Source: Chrysoperla carnea
Lineage: Eukaryota > Arthropoda > Insecta > Neuroptera > Chrysopidae
Direction: 5' to 3'
DNA length: 64,000 nucleotides
Assembly (NCBI RefSeq): GCF_905475395.1
Contig: NC_058342.1
Coordinates: 30,648,140-30,712,139 of the forward strand
The translations under genes were made by a program, and so were the position numbers. The notes below the pieces were generated by a model that worked only from the letters and a program-made list of their open reading frames with translations, had not been told where the DNA came from and searched no databases. Positions 48,128 through 58,060 of this stretch are shown here, piece after piece; within the stretch, counting starts at the first letter, position 1, and each line of letters starts with the position of its first letter.

Positions 48128-48783
48128 AAAAAAGTGCTTTCAATGGATTTTTTTTAAATGTAGAAATACCGAGATAAAAAAGGGTGAAAGAGGGCTTGGT
48201 ACATAGTAAAAAGCAGTATTGACTTTCCGGATTAGATTAATATGGCCTTTCATCTTTTGGTAAAAGGTCTTCGCAAAGCCAGAATGACACACCTAGTTTT
48301 TTAGTACTGGAAAGTCATAGGTCGGTCAAGTCAACTTGTCAGGTCTCAGGATATTTTGGCAATCATACCGGCGACCTTGTACTGCATATTTTGACGACCT
48401 CCATGAATTTTTTCAAAAGGTGGTCATAAAATTCTCCGGTACCTCACTGACCACTTTTCAAGGTATGTCCACGAGTTTTGCTTGTAAAAGCCCCTGTGTT
48501 CTGTTTCAACAGCAAATATTCCCGAAAGATATGATACAAAACACTAAACTCTCACAAAAAATATATTTATGATACATCGTTTGAGAAAATATCAAAAAAC
48601 AACCTGTTGTCGTCCACAATACAGGCACACATACTCTCTCTCTCACACACACACATACACACAAACACACACTCACACAGCAGATAAGAAGAAATTTAAA
48701 AAAGAAAAAAAGGACCTAAAAAATATTTTTGCATGTTAATATAATTAAATGGTACTACACACAACAGAAAAAATGAAAAAATA
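48128..48783. other. Stretch with an unassigned ORF and a CA-rich microsatellite
   Basis: The plus ORF 48336-48572 (78 codons) lies in a slightly GC-richer block. No domain recognised on either strand. 48630-48680 is CT/CA-rich simple sequence. Confidence 0.35.
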
Positions 48784-48832
48784 CAGTCAAAATCCGTTAT
48801 ACCGACGAATCCAAACTGAATAAAATATAAAT

Positions 48833-48910
48833 ACAGTGGAACCTAGCCAAGTGAGACTTCAAAGGTCCTGTAAATTTGTCTCACTTACTCAGTGTCTCAG
48901 ATATTCAGGT
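48833..48910 (+). repeat. End fragment of the 17018-18253 pogo/Tigger-like family
   Basis: TACAGTGGAACCTAGCC, GTCCTGTAAATTTGTCTCAC and TCAGATATTCAGG match the first 90 bp of the element at 17018. Confidence 0.8.
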
Positions 48911-49197
48911 AAAAATAATTATCTGCAGACAATTTCGGAATAATTAGATTCAATGCGGAATAATTTCAGAGACTGAGCAGAATGAAAATGTTGGCTCTAC
49001 AGTCAGTTTTATAAAATATCTCGAAAATTACTCATTTAATGGTCAAATAAACACGATTTTTGTAATTTTCGGGTCAAAATTACCTTATAAACTTAGTTTT
49101 ATCGAAATCGGAAACAAAAACTTTTTTTCACTTTTTGCAATTTGTAAAAATCGAAAAAATCATAAAAAATTCAAAAAAACACAATTTTTGTAATTTT

Positions 49198-49379
49198 TGG
49201 TTGGGTTGGGTTGGGTTGGGTTAGGTTGGGTTAGGTTGGGTTAGGTTGGGTTAGGTTGGGTTAGGTTGGGTTAGGTTGGGTTAGGTTGGGTTAGGTTGGG
49301 TTAGGTTGGGTTAGGCTGGGTTAGGCTGGGTTAGGTTGGGTTAGGCTGGGTTAGGTTGGGTTGGGTTGGGTTGGGTTGA
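49198..49379 (+). repeat. Telomere-like minisatellite, TTAGG alternating with TTGGG
   Basis: Pure TTGGG units (four) lead into about fourteen copies of the decamer GGGTTAGGTT, some with GGGTTAGGCT, and end in TTGGG units and TTGAG. TTAGG is the telomere pentamer of most insects. Here every second pentamer is TTGGG. The array is interstitial, within other repeats. It could be an expanded simple repeat rather than former telomere DNA. Confidence 0.95.
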
Positions 49380-49920
49380 GTGTGGGTGTGGGTGTGGGTG
49401 CGGTAGTGGGTGTGGGAGTGGGCGTGGGGGTGGGTGTGGGAGTGGGAGTGGGAGTGGGTGTGGGAGTGGGAGTGGGAGTTGAAATGGAAGTGGGAGTGGG
49501 AGTGGGAGTGGGAGTGGGGGTGGGGGTGGGTGTGGGAGTGGGAATGGGAGTGGGGGTGGGAGTGGGGGTAGTAGTGGTCGTGGGAGTGGGTGTGGGTGTG
49601 GGAGTGGGAGTGGGAGTGGGTGTGGGAGTGGGAGTGGGAGTGGGAGTGGGAGTGGGAGTGGAAGTGGGAGTGGGAGTGGGAGTGGGAGTGGGAGTGGGAG
49701 TGGGAGTGGGAGTGGGTGTGGGAGTGGGAGTGGGGGTGGTAGTGGGGGTAGTAGTGGTAATGGTAGTGGTAGTGGTAGTGGTAGTGGGAGTGGGAGTGGG
49801 AGTGGGAGTGGGAGTGGGAGTGGGAGTGGGAGTGGGAGTGGGAGTGGGAGTGCGAGTGCGAGTGGGTGTGGGTGTGGGTGTGGGTGTGGGTGTGGGTGTG
49901 GGTGTGGGTGTGGGTGTGGG
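49380..49920 (+). repeat. G-rich hexamer array (GTGGGA / GTGGGT)n
   Basis: About 90 hexamers in blocks: GTGGGT at both borders, GTGGGA in the middle, with GTGGTA patches near 49735-49785. C is almost absent from the plus strand. Closely spaced GGG runs make G-quadruplex formation very likely. The long frames here (206, 211 and 245 codons; GV, HS and PL repeats) exist on both strands only because the period is a multiple of three, and are not genes. Confidence 0.95.
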
Positions 49921-50029
49921 TTGGATTTTTGTAAAACATAACCAAAAATTTCAAGAAGAAACTCAAGAAGAATATTTGTAATTACTTTTGTTTTATTTGT
50001 GTTTATTCCCATATTGTTTATATTGTGTA

Positions 50030-50247
50030 TGTTTATTAACATACCCATGCGCCTGGCCTTAGCGATGACCATAAACAAATCGCAAGGCCAGTCGTTGGAA
50101 GTTTGCGAGATTAATTTAGAATTTCCATGCTTCTCGCATGGACAACTATATGTCGCGTGTTCACGTGTAGGAAAGCCATCGTCTTTATATATTTATGCTC
50201 CGAAAAACCAAACTAAAAACGTAGTTTATCAAAAAGCTTTAAATTGA
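50030..50247 (+). pseudogene. Helitron Pif1-like helicase, C-terminal fragment
   Basis: The frame reads IPMRLALAMTINKSQGQSLE, then FPCFSHGQLYVACSRVGKPS and YIYAPKNQTKNVVYQKAL, stop at 50245-50247. TINKSQGQ and HGQLYVACSRV are the last conserved helicase motifs (V and VI) of the Pif1-type helicase in the Rep/helicase protein of Helitrons; cellular Pif1 reads differently around YVACSRV. About 70 codons of a protein normally well over 1,000 remain. The frame is undamaged but starts abruptly beside the hexamer array, so it is 5' truncated and cannot act alone. The in-frame ATG at 49999 precedes unrelated hydrophobic residues and is probably not a natural start. Confidence 0.9.
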
Positions 50248-50477
50248 ATAGATATATTTATTATGATATATTGATTATATTTTGTTGTGTTAATAAAACA
50301 CATAAAACATGTTAAAATGACAAACAAGTTTCATTTAATAACCTAATACCATTTTTACCGTAGATAATACAACCAGTGTTAATTTTTGACAAAAATAAAT
50401 TAGAGTCTAAAGGTTGACATAATCATGAACCAAAAGTTGTAAAAAAAAAAGTTGCAGGTGATACGAAGTTCACCGGG

Positions 50478-50535
50478 TCATCAAAATCAACATTTTGAAG
50501 TACATTTTCAAATATAGTAGAATACCCTATTCTAC
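50478..50535 (-). repeat. Family M end fragment
   Basis: TCAAAATCAACATTTTGAAG and ATAGTAGAATACCCTATT equal the outer 55 bp of family M. Confidence 0.75.
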
Positions 50536-50570
50536 GATTCCTACTATGTCGTCGTAACCGGTTTTGACTG

Positions 50571-50989
50571 TATAACTTTTTTTCAAAAAATATATTTTAT
50601 AAAACGCGTATACACCTCAACTTAGTGAACATTTATTGTAATAAATGAATATATTCGTGGTATACCGTTCATAATTTATGGATTTTTACATATAGTATAA
50701 ATGTCATTTGATTTTGTGTATGTGTACATGTGTGTGGACTATGTGTGTGGATTGTGGAGGACTCTTTGGCTTCAACAGTCATATATATAGTACATTTACC
50801 TCCTCACCTTGCTTTTCTCATATTTAAATACACAAAAAAAAAATATTTGTTAAATGTGGAACAAAACCAGCCTGATTATGGATCGTATCGGTGGATGAAG
50901 TTTCAAATTCTCTGCTCCTAATCGATTTTTAGAATTTTTAGATTTAGGGGATCTTCAAAAGATCGGAATTAATCCCAGTTCCTAATTCT
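50571..50989. other. Stretch without a recognised gene
   Basis: The plus ORF 50730-50921 has no motif; nothing else seen. Confidence 0.4.
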
Positions 50990-51490
50990 GATCTGTTGAA
51001 CATCCTCTACCGTGGCTCCAATCCACCTTCTTTTCTGCCTCCCTCTTTTCCGTTTTGAATCCCTCCTTCGGTAATCATTTTTTTCGGAATTATTTTATCC
51101 GACATTCAAATGTGCCCTAGCCATCCAACGCGCCGTGCTTTGATAACATTTGCAATGTTGGAGTCTCTATACATTACATAAAGTTCCTCATTTGTCCTTC
51201 TTCTTCAAAGCCCACACTCATCTTTTACACCTCCATAAATTTTCCTTAAAACGCTGCCTTGTTCATAGCCCATGTTTACAATTCCATAGAGTGCCGTCAG
51301 CCTGATGATTGTTTTGAAAATCCGTGTCGATCTTGATACCATTGCTGTTCGCAAGATGCTTCTCAAATTACTGACGATCTTGCTTCTTTTATGTAGCCTG
51401 TTATTAATTTTTCTTTCGTCTCTTCGTCAGCATTTGCAGTAATTAAGACATCTAAGTATTCAAAATCTGTAACATTTCTTTTTTAGACTT
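50990..51490 (-). pseudogene. RTE-like LINE, C-terminal part of the reverse transcriptase ORF
   Basis: Minus strand: FEYLDVLITANADEETKEK, then SNLRSILRTAMVSRSTRIFK, TIIRLTALYGI, VLRKIYGGVKDECG, RRTNEELYVMYRDSN, KARRVGWLGHI-stop-MSDKIIPKK. These follow the consensus order of the thumb and C-terminal region of insect RTE-like elements (FxYLG, SRxTKLxxYKTLIRPxxxYGxE, ERKILRKIYGG, WLGHVxRM). Several frameshifts, one stop and a deletion after LYG mark it as dead. GC is higher than the surroundings, as expected for former coding DNA. Confidence 0.88.
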
Positions 51491-52270
51491 TATTAGGACG
51501 AAAGTGTTACCAAAAAATTTTGTATGTCAATTGATGAGTATTTAATACGCCTTCTGTATAAATTTCAAGTCGATTCTGGTTTACGATAAATTAATGATTA
51601 AAAAGAGCCCTTTTTACATGGTGGTATAAGAAGAAGTTGTAATAAATGTTGGTTTTTAAGTCAATAAGTGCTTTTAAAAATGTTTTACCATTTACATAAA
51701 AAACTTTTATCAATATTACTCAAGTTTAAAGCTTTAAAATCCTACCAAAATTAAGAACTGAGCATGGTTAGGTTAGGTTAGGTTATTTGGCTGTAGGTTA
51801 GGTTGTTTGGCTTTCTTTGATTGTTAATTTCTCATAAACCATTCAGAGAATCTATATGAATTATTCACCAAAGACGTATAAAAGGATGATTACTAAATTT
51901 AGTATAAAAATCTATAGCATAGCTAATTCGAAATATGCCCAAGTTTTTCTCTACAGGTCCCTCAAAAATTATTTTATATTGTGTACACACATATAAAAAA
52001 AGAACTCAACTCATTGAATGGGATGACTGGATGAGGATAAAGGTACCACACTATAGATACACCATATATATATTACTATACGCTATATATACTACATCTT
52101 TACACAAGTATTTATGCATTTCAATAAAAATAGTTAAAAATTATTTATAATTTATATTATTATCATTATATATTATTTAATATAAGATATATATAGATAC
52201 AGGTTGACCACCAAAATAGTTTATGGAGAAGGGTACAGGGTAAGTTAACAAGTCACATTTTTGGTAATAA
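51491..52270. other. Stretch with a retroposon tail remnant
   Basis: 51766-51810 carries GGTTAGGTTAGGTTATTTGG and CTGTAGGTTAGGTTGTTTGG, a duplicated, inverted (TAACC)n retroposon tail of the SINE1/LINE type. The plus ORF 51935-52150 is AT-driven. Confidence 0.5.
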
Positions 52271-52303
52271 TGAAAATTCGATATGACGACCAAGAGACAC
52301 CGT

Positions 52304-52313
52304 CCCATATGGG
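52304..52313. repeat. 10-bp palindromic flank, left
   Basis: CCCATATGGG, repeated at 52909-52918 on the other side of the insert. Confidence 0.8.
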
Positions 52314-52908
52314 GTGACCGAGCATTTTGCCGAAGACCGAACCTTGGGCGATCCTCGGTTACCGTTGATTTGCCGAAGTTCGGCTAATACCGTGGTGCCA
52401 GAGACAATTTTCTCTATAGAGAGTATACTCGAGTCACGGCTGCCGTTCGTATGCCTAACCTTACTTATATTACCATGATTTTTAAACATATGTGATAAAT
52501 AAACATTGTTTTTTTTTAAATGTCATCAGTTACTGATCAGCTGATGATAATGAGATTATTGCGTAAAAGAAAATATGAAGATATGTTTTTCCAATGAATA
52601 ATAAGAATGACATATTTCTGGAGTTCCTAGGACCTAGATAAGAGTAAAAAAATGAAGTTGTTTAACAAAATTTATGTTTTTTATTTTGATATTTTAAAAT
52701 AGCTTATCTTTGGTATCTTTATCTAGTGTATTTAATACTTCAAAAATAATACAACTGGCAATTTAGGTTAATTCAGTAGATTGGTAATCATACGGTAAAT
52801 GGACAACCGAACATCGGCCATAAGCTGGTAATGTGCTCAGCCGGAATTTAGCCGAGGCTCGGAAGCTCGGCCACCGATATTGGCCGATGCACTGCCCAGT
52901 GGTAAAAC
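52314..52908. mobile_element. Insertion of about 595 bp with many GCCGA motifs, class unknown
   Basis: Both ends are rich in GCCGA/TCGGC words (GCCGAAGACC, TTGCCGAAGTTCGGCTAAT; AGCCGAGGCTCGG, GGCCACCGATATTGGCCGAT), while the 300-bp centre is AT-rich. Such subterminal repeats are typical of hAT-, P- or Mutator-type non-autonomous elements. The flanking CCCATATGGG is palindromic, so the exact duplication length (8-10) cannot be fixed. The minus ORF 52253-52489 crosses the border and is not a gene. Confidence 0.65.
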
Positions 52909-53300
52909 CCCATATGGGATATTGTGAAAATGTGTGTTCCTATCTGGCATTCTAGAGGCGAAACGTTTAGACCAATTTTGAAGATTCCACCGTCAATTGA
53001 TTTGGCTTAACCTTGCGAGTGCTACTGGCAGGAATGAAAATTCAATATGGCTACAGATGCCATATTTTGAAAAAGAATGTATGTGTTTTCTTGTGTGGCA
53101 CAATAGAGAACAAACACGTTGGCCGATTTTGATGATCCTTACGTGAATCGATTTGATTTAATCTTGCAAATGCCACTGAATATATGGTAGTAAGGAAAAT
53201 TCAATATGGCGACTATCAGACGTCATATTGAGAAAAAGAAAAATATTAATTTCGGTGAACTATATCAAGTGGAGTATCATTGAATAGCTATTAAATAGAC

Positions 53301-54470
53301 AAATCGATTTACAAATCGATTATAGTCATTTAAAGCGGATCACACTTTAGAGCGTCTCAAAATAACTTTTTTTTTTTTGAAAAGTTTCTGAAGATTTTTT
53401 TTTCAGCACTAAACAAAAAATATGTAATCTAGTACTAATGGGCCACTCTGTATATACATATATACAATATTTTTTTTAATAAAATTTATTATTTATTTAT
53501 TGCATTAAATACAGTCTACGTACATTTTTTACTTCCATATACAAAATCTTTCTTATCATTATATTGGATTTTGTATGTCTGTGAAGGAAATTTTTCGGAA
53601 CCGATTAACGGAAAGTTATTCAATTTTATCATTATGTTCTTTAAGTTTCATTGAAAACTAACAAATGATTTTTGCTTGGTAAGTTTTGCTATTTCATCAA
53701 AAATAGATCAATGCTAAAATAATACCTTCAAAATGAGAAAACTCGCACCATTTTAGATTTCGTTAGTCGCTAGATTACATGCAAGTTTGTCCAGATATTA
53801 CTGTTAAGAAATAATAAAGTATTTCTGCCATCATTGGAGCAATAAAAAAAAATAAAGACTAAAAATAAACATGTTTAAAAAATCCCCACTTTGCTTGGCA
53901 ACATCCCCACTTTCACCCCCTCCACCCATATCTCCTTGAATTTGGGCTACAGTTTTGTAATGTACATGTCAGCTCTTTTATTTGATACCCCACTTGGGTA
54001 TATTTGAAAATATTCGATTATTCATTCCATCTTCCTCGTTCCAACTTTCCACCTCCCGAAAGTTAAAAATAAATCAAAACAATCCTTGAAACTGGTTGTA
54101 TATCTTGTCAATCGATGCACGCCCAGCACACCCCATTTTAACCACTATTTTAACCCCTAACTCTACTATATTATGCATGTATTATACATAAAAGCCGCAT
54201 CAAAATCCGTAGCGTAGTTTTAAAGATCTAAGCATACATTGGGATTATCGACAGTAGGACGGAAACGACTTTGATTTATACTATGTATTGATTGTAATCC
54301 AGTATTTAAATTTTATGTTACGAGCCCTTTATTTATAAACCTTTATAAACCTTTTACCTGCTCGTGTAGTTGTGACAATCATATCAGTATTTTCTTATAA
54401 TATTAATATTTGAAATTTTTTAGACAGTTTATTACTTTCATACAAACAATTCATGCATTTGTGTCAACTT
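53301..54470. other. Stretch without a recognised gene
   Basis: Repeat-like text such as CCACCCATATCTCCTTGAAT at 53923 and TTTGATACCCCACTTGGGTA at 53981, with no family fixed. No ORF. Confidence 0.4.
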
Positions 54471-54477
54471 CACCACT

Positions 54478-54722
54478 CAGCCCCGTAAAGTAATTGTATC
54501 ACATTCGTGGGACCATTCGCCATATATGATCTCGCGATGAGGTTGAGACAACCTCATATCGGTTGGTATTAATCTCGAGGTAAATTCATTTTCAAACAAT
54601 TGACAAACGAACTCCCTGTAAAGTGGCTGCAATGTGTGAATGTGGAGGTTGAGCGGTGATCGCACCAGGTTTTTACGCTTTGGTATGTTTTTCTTACTTT
54701 TATTTTGTTCAATAGAGAATTA
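54478..54722 (-). CDS. Unidentified coding-like ORF (possible exon or old transposon piece)
   Basis: The minus frame is open for about 80 codons, from just after a stop near 54735 to TGA at about 54477. It reads KSKKNIPKRKNLVRSPLNLH, later FVCQLFENEFTSRLIPTDMR and HREIIYGEWSHECDTITLRG. GC is near 46% against about 30% around it, and amino-acid use is balanced (Trp, Cys, His, acidic and basic residues), unlike the AT-driven chance frames elsewhere. The frame has no ATG until codon 57 or so, so it could be an internal exon or a 5' truncated piece. I recognise no domain. No convincing splice acceptor was found, and no second copy is in the window. Confidence 0.35.
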
Positions 54723-54735
54723 TGAAGTTTGTTAA

Positions 54736-56177
54736 TGTTGTGAGGATTAACTTACAAATAAACTGTTGATTAGCATAAATTAATTTTAAATGTAATAATA
54801 AATGAAATGTTTATTAACCCAAGATTAAACTAACCATTCGTCTAATATATAACCAACGCGACCTCTGTCTGCTTTGCTATGTCGAAATATTCGCTTATAG
54901 CGCACAATAATTATAAAATGACGAAAAAGAAGTCACCCAAACTTCTTCCAAAATTCAATATAATCCTTAATCTTTGTAATATTTTGAGAAAAACTTGAAG
55001 TAATTTTTGTCAAATTATGATTAAGTTAGAACTCATTTTCGGAGCAAATTGTTCATCTGCCTAGGGTTGACTTGAATAAAGGAGAGTAGACAAATATAAG
55101 TGAATTCTGAGTGGATCGAATCAGGCTAGAGAAAAGTGAAGCATATCAACAATAATTTGCTTTCTTTTTCTTATGTATAGGCAGTTTTATTACAGATATG
55201 ATAAACAAATTACATAAGGAACAAAATTATATCTTTTAACTAACCGGTGCGGTACATTTTTAGACCGTGGGTCTAATTTTCATCGTTAATCAACACGATG
55301 AGCTATAAAACGAGAGGTAAATCATGGAATTTGATGAAGGAATGAGAAAAATCTCACGGAGTGACAGGAAAACTGTGACATCAAACGTACTTATGACTTC
55401 GTATGTATACATAAACAAATTATACACACACAGCTGTATATTTATAAGTTTTGTTTTTACTTTTTTAATAACACGAGCAAAAACCATTTTCTTCGTACCA
55501 AAAAATTTGTCATAAATTCAGATTGAACAGAATCTGTAGAAAATTTGTTAAGATGTAATTTAAAAAGATTCAGTTTTAATCAACTGGTACATTTACCATT
55601 GAAAAAATTCCACCTTTGATAGCGAATATATTTTGAATTAACAGACATTCGCAATTCTTAAAGGGACGGTTATTTTTAACATCTACTCAAAATTTTATTT
55701 CATTCTACAAAAAGTGTGTACTTCTATGTATTTAAGGACATTCTACGTTAAGTGCTCAGATAAAATTTAACATCATCGCAAAAAAAATATTCTACAATTT
55801 GAATTCGCGGAAGATAATAAAAATAAATCGATCTTAAAAATGAACCAATCTTACAAGAAGTAATGGTTCTTCATATTTTTTTTAAAACATTTTTCAGTAA
55901 TAAATGACATCTATTGTTGCACACATACACACCAAACTTCATATATAATCCTAAAAATGTATTTTTGATAATATATTTATGACTTTTTTTATGTCAAATA
56001 TTTTATTTTAATATTTTTCAAAAAAAAAAAAAGAAAAAAAACATTAAAAAGTTTTTGATTGTATAGAATTATCTACTTAAATTGCAGTAAATTTTATATA
56101 AAATGTAACCAGTAGTATAAATTAATATTATGTACAAACACCCACACAATTAAGTATCTAGTATTTTGATAGATAAA
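54736..56177. other. AT-rich stretch without a recognised gene
   Basis: 55324-55515 is a plus frame MEFDEGMRKISRSDRKTVTS followed by a hydrophobic stretch. It is short, unsupported and partly shadowed by a minus frame. A-rich run at 56020-56045. Confidence 0.35.
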
Positions 56178-56181
56178 TTAA

Positions 56182-56519
56182 AGTAGTTCGGTATTTGAGC
56201 AATGATAGTTCAAAGTTCTTTGGTCACGCGACTATAGATTACCGATTACCGCCAATGCTGTCGCGTTAACGTAGTTCGGCTGTTTGAGCAAAATTTATCA
56301 CAGATTCTGTTTATGCAAAAAAAAAAATATTACCTTACCGCGGCGCTTTCCAAAAAGAAAACAAAAAACTTTAGTTTTTGACGTATAAATTTGACTTATA
56401 AATTTTATCTTTTGCGATATTTTTAAAAACTTTTACGTGATACAAATATTATTTTTATTCATAACTTAAATTCAATGAATATAAATTAGTTGCTAACTTC
56501 ATATGACGGCCGAACTACT
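56182..56519. mobile_element. MITE family G, complete copy (338 bp) with TTAA flanks
   Basis: The ends AGTAGTTCGG and CCGAACTACT are perfect 10-bp inverted repeats, each bordered by TTAA (56178-56181 and 56520-56523). TTAA duplication is typical of piggyBac-type elements, but the end sequence is not the usual CCC(T) of that group. The interior GTAGTTCGGCTGTTTGAGCA at about 56261 is a second copy of the end, so the element may itself be rearranged. Related copies at 13640 and 40485. Confidence 0.8.
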
Positions 56520-56578
56520 TTAATCGTAGTTGTAATATAAGAAGTGGATAATAGACATATCAAACAAGTTACTTTTAT

Positions 56579-57049
56579 TATACCTTGCATATATGATATG
56601 TATCAAGGTATATTAAATTAAGTCCCAAATTTGTAACGCTTTGAAATATTGATGCTACAGACAAAATTTTAATTTTATCATATTTTAAACAAGTGAAAAC
56701 AAATAATTGACTGAGCTAATTATGGATATACCATGTATAGACCATGTATGTAAAGAAAGATAATCGAAGGTACATTCTTTACATTAAAACTTTTGTTCTA
56801 TCCCGTTCGAGATAGAACCAGTTAACAAGATGGATCCAATGGACCTAAGACCCTATTGACTTAGGTTGCTCATTTACAAACTCGACCTCACTTTTTACGT
56901 CTTAATCACGCTATAAAAATTTCAGCTAGACATCTCTTCTCGTTTTTTTAGTTATCGTGTTGACAGATGGACAGACGGACAACCGGAAACGGCCTTTCTT
57001 GGTGATTTTATGAATACCTTTACCAAAATTTTGCAAAATTAAAAGCGCT
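56579..57049. repeat. Family T, rearranged copy (l)
   Basis: 56579-56690 is in plus orientation (TACCTTGCATATATGATATG, AGTCCCAAATTTGTAACGC). 56695-57045 is in minus orientation (AAGTGAAAACAAATAATTGA, TTTTTACGTCTTAATCACGC). Two copies, or an inverted one, are joined tail to head. Confidence 0.7.
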
Positions 57050-57205
57050 ATAAAAATTAATTAATATAAAATTATGTAGAGGTTATGATTTACAAAGTTA
57101 AAGAATATTTCATGTGCGAAATATTTAACACATGTACAGAATGAGTGAGGAAATCTCTCAACACGCGACTAAGATTACCGAACGTTTGACGCGAGTACTA
57201 AAGAG
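57050..57205 (+). repeat. Dispersed repeat, copy 2 (see 10318-10450)
   Basis: ATTATGTAGAGGTTATGATT and GATTACCGAACG...GACGCGAGT are shared with the first copy. Confidence 0.7.
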
Positions 57206-57575
57206 TTAAATCTGATAAAATATTCTGCCGAATACACAATATTCACTAACTTATACGACCGCATTTACCAACCCAACAAACCAACGACATGTTACACATA
57301 TAGTAGAAGATTTATACCTTCAGATTTTAATAATATATCATAAAAAAAAGATAATTCAAATGAATTTCTTGTATTGTAAGAAAAGATCCATAATTTTAAA
57401 TTGAATGAGACTATCTTTCAAGAAAATAATAGTTACTCATTTTTTATGATTATTATTTATTAAATTAAATTTCATGTGATTTCAGTTTAAACTTTATTGC
57501 AAGTTTTTTTAATGAGCTTAAGGTGGCTGGTGAAATACTATTTTAAAATATAAAAAAAAAGACAGATGAACGAAA
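57206..57575. other. AT-rich stretch without a recognised gene
   Basis: 57505-57540 repeats part of 545-580; nothing else. Confidence 0.4.
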
Positions 57576-57589
57576 TACAGTCAAACCTA

Positions 57590-58060
57590 AGTGAGTGTGA
57601 CTTGGATAGGGGAGAAAGCTTTTTATTATTATTTTATTGTTCAAAGTTGGCTGAAAAAATTATGAATCATATAGGTTATTTTTTTCAATTGGATGTTTCT
57701 ATATCAAAAAATCTAGAGAGTGTAATAAAAAACTATCTAAAATATTTAAACAATCTTGTAGTTTATAATAATACCATCAAAATATAAGGTCCTCGATGAT
57801 ATAAAAACAAAATTTTAATTTAATTATGAGTTCATCGAAGATCCATCATTTGATGAACAGAAACGGCTATAGTTAGTTTATTAATGATTGAAGAGCGATA
57901 TCTATATTATCAAATTTATAAGCCGTACTTGCACACAATCTTTTATATACTTTTGTAGTTGCGTGATAGTTAAAGCTAACACATTATTTGATTGCAAAGC
58001 ATGTAATTGGTTTATATGTATGTACCGTGCAACTAAAACTTTTTTACAATCATCTTAATA
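57590..58060 (+). repeat. DNA transposon family K, copy B
   Basis: It matches 4010-4585 and the inverse of 61727-62453. At its left it meets a pogo-like end (TACAGTCAAACCTAAGTGAG at 57576). The plus frame at 57566-57787 holds MNHIGY, ISKNLESVIKNYLKYLN and VVYNNTIKI before the stop shared by all three copies. Confidence 0.75.

Larger units (their letters stand above)
48784..50570. mobile_element. TA-flanked pogo-like composite element
   Basis: The left end CAGTCAAAATCCGTTATACC (GACGA) and the right end, inverted CAGTCAAAACCGGTTACGAC (GACA), are imperfect inverted repeats, each next to TA. Between them lie a second pogo-like end (48833-48910), the G-rich arrays, the Helitron helicase fragment and a family M fragment, so the two ends may enclose later insertions. 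No transposase for this element was seen. The pairing of the two ends is inference. Confidence 0.55.
52272..53300 (+). repeat. Tandem repeat, unit about 160-166 bp, three units, the first split by an insertion
   Basis: GAAAATTC(A/G)ATATG(A/G)C begins each unit at 52272, 53036 and 53202. Removing the 605-bp insert brings the first spacing to about 159 bp. Units also share a TGTGTGTTC/TGTGTTTTC...GGCA block and a TTGATTTGGCTTAA/TTGATTTAATCTTG block. Divergence is high. Confidence 0.7.

Noticed and set aside
49198-49379. A true chromosome end
   Set aside because: The array is short, alternates TTAGG with TTGGG, and has complex sequence on both sides including a tRNA gene 13 kb further on, so it is interstitial.
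49331-50078. Long ORFs of 206-245 codons encoding GV, HS/HT or PL/PH repeats on both strands
   Set aside because: They arise from a hexamer repeat whose period is a multiple of three, so several frames on both strands stay open. No start context, domain or codon bias supports translation.
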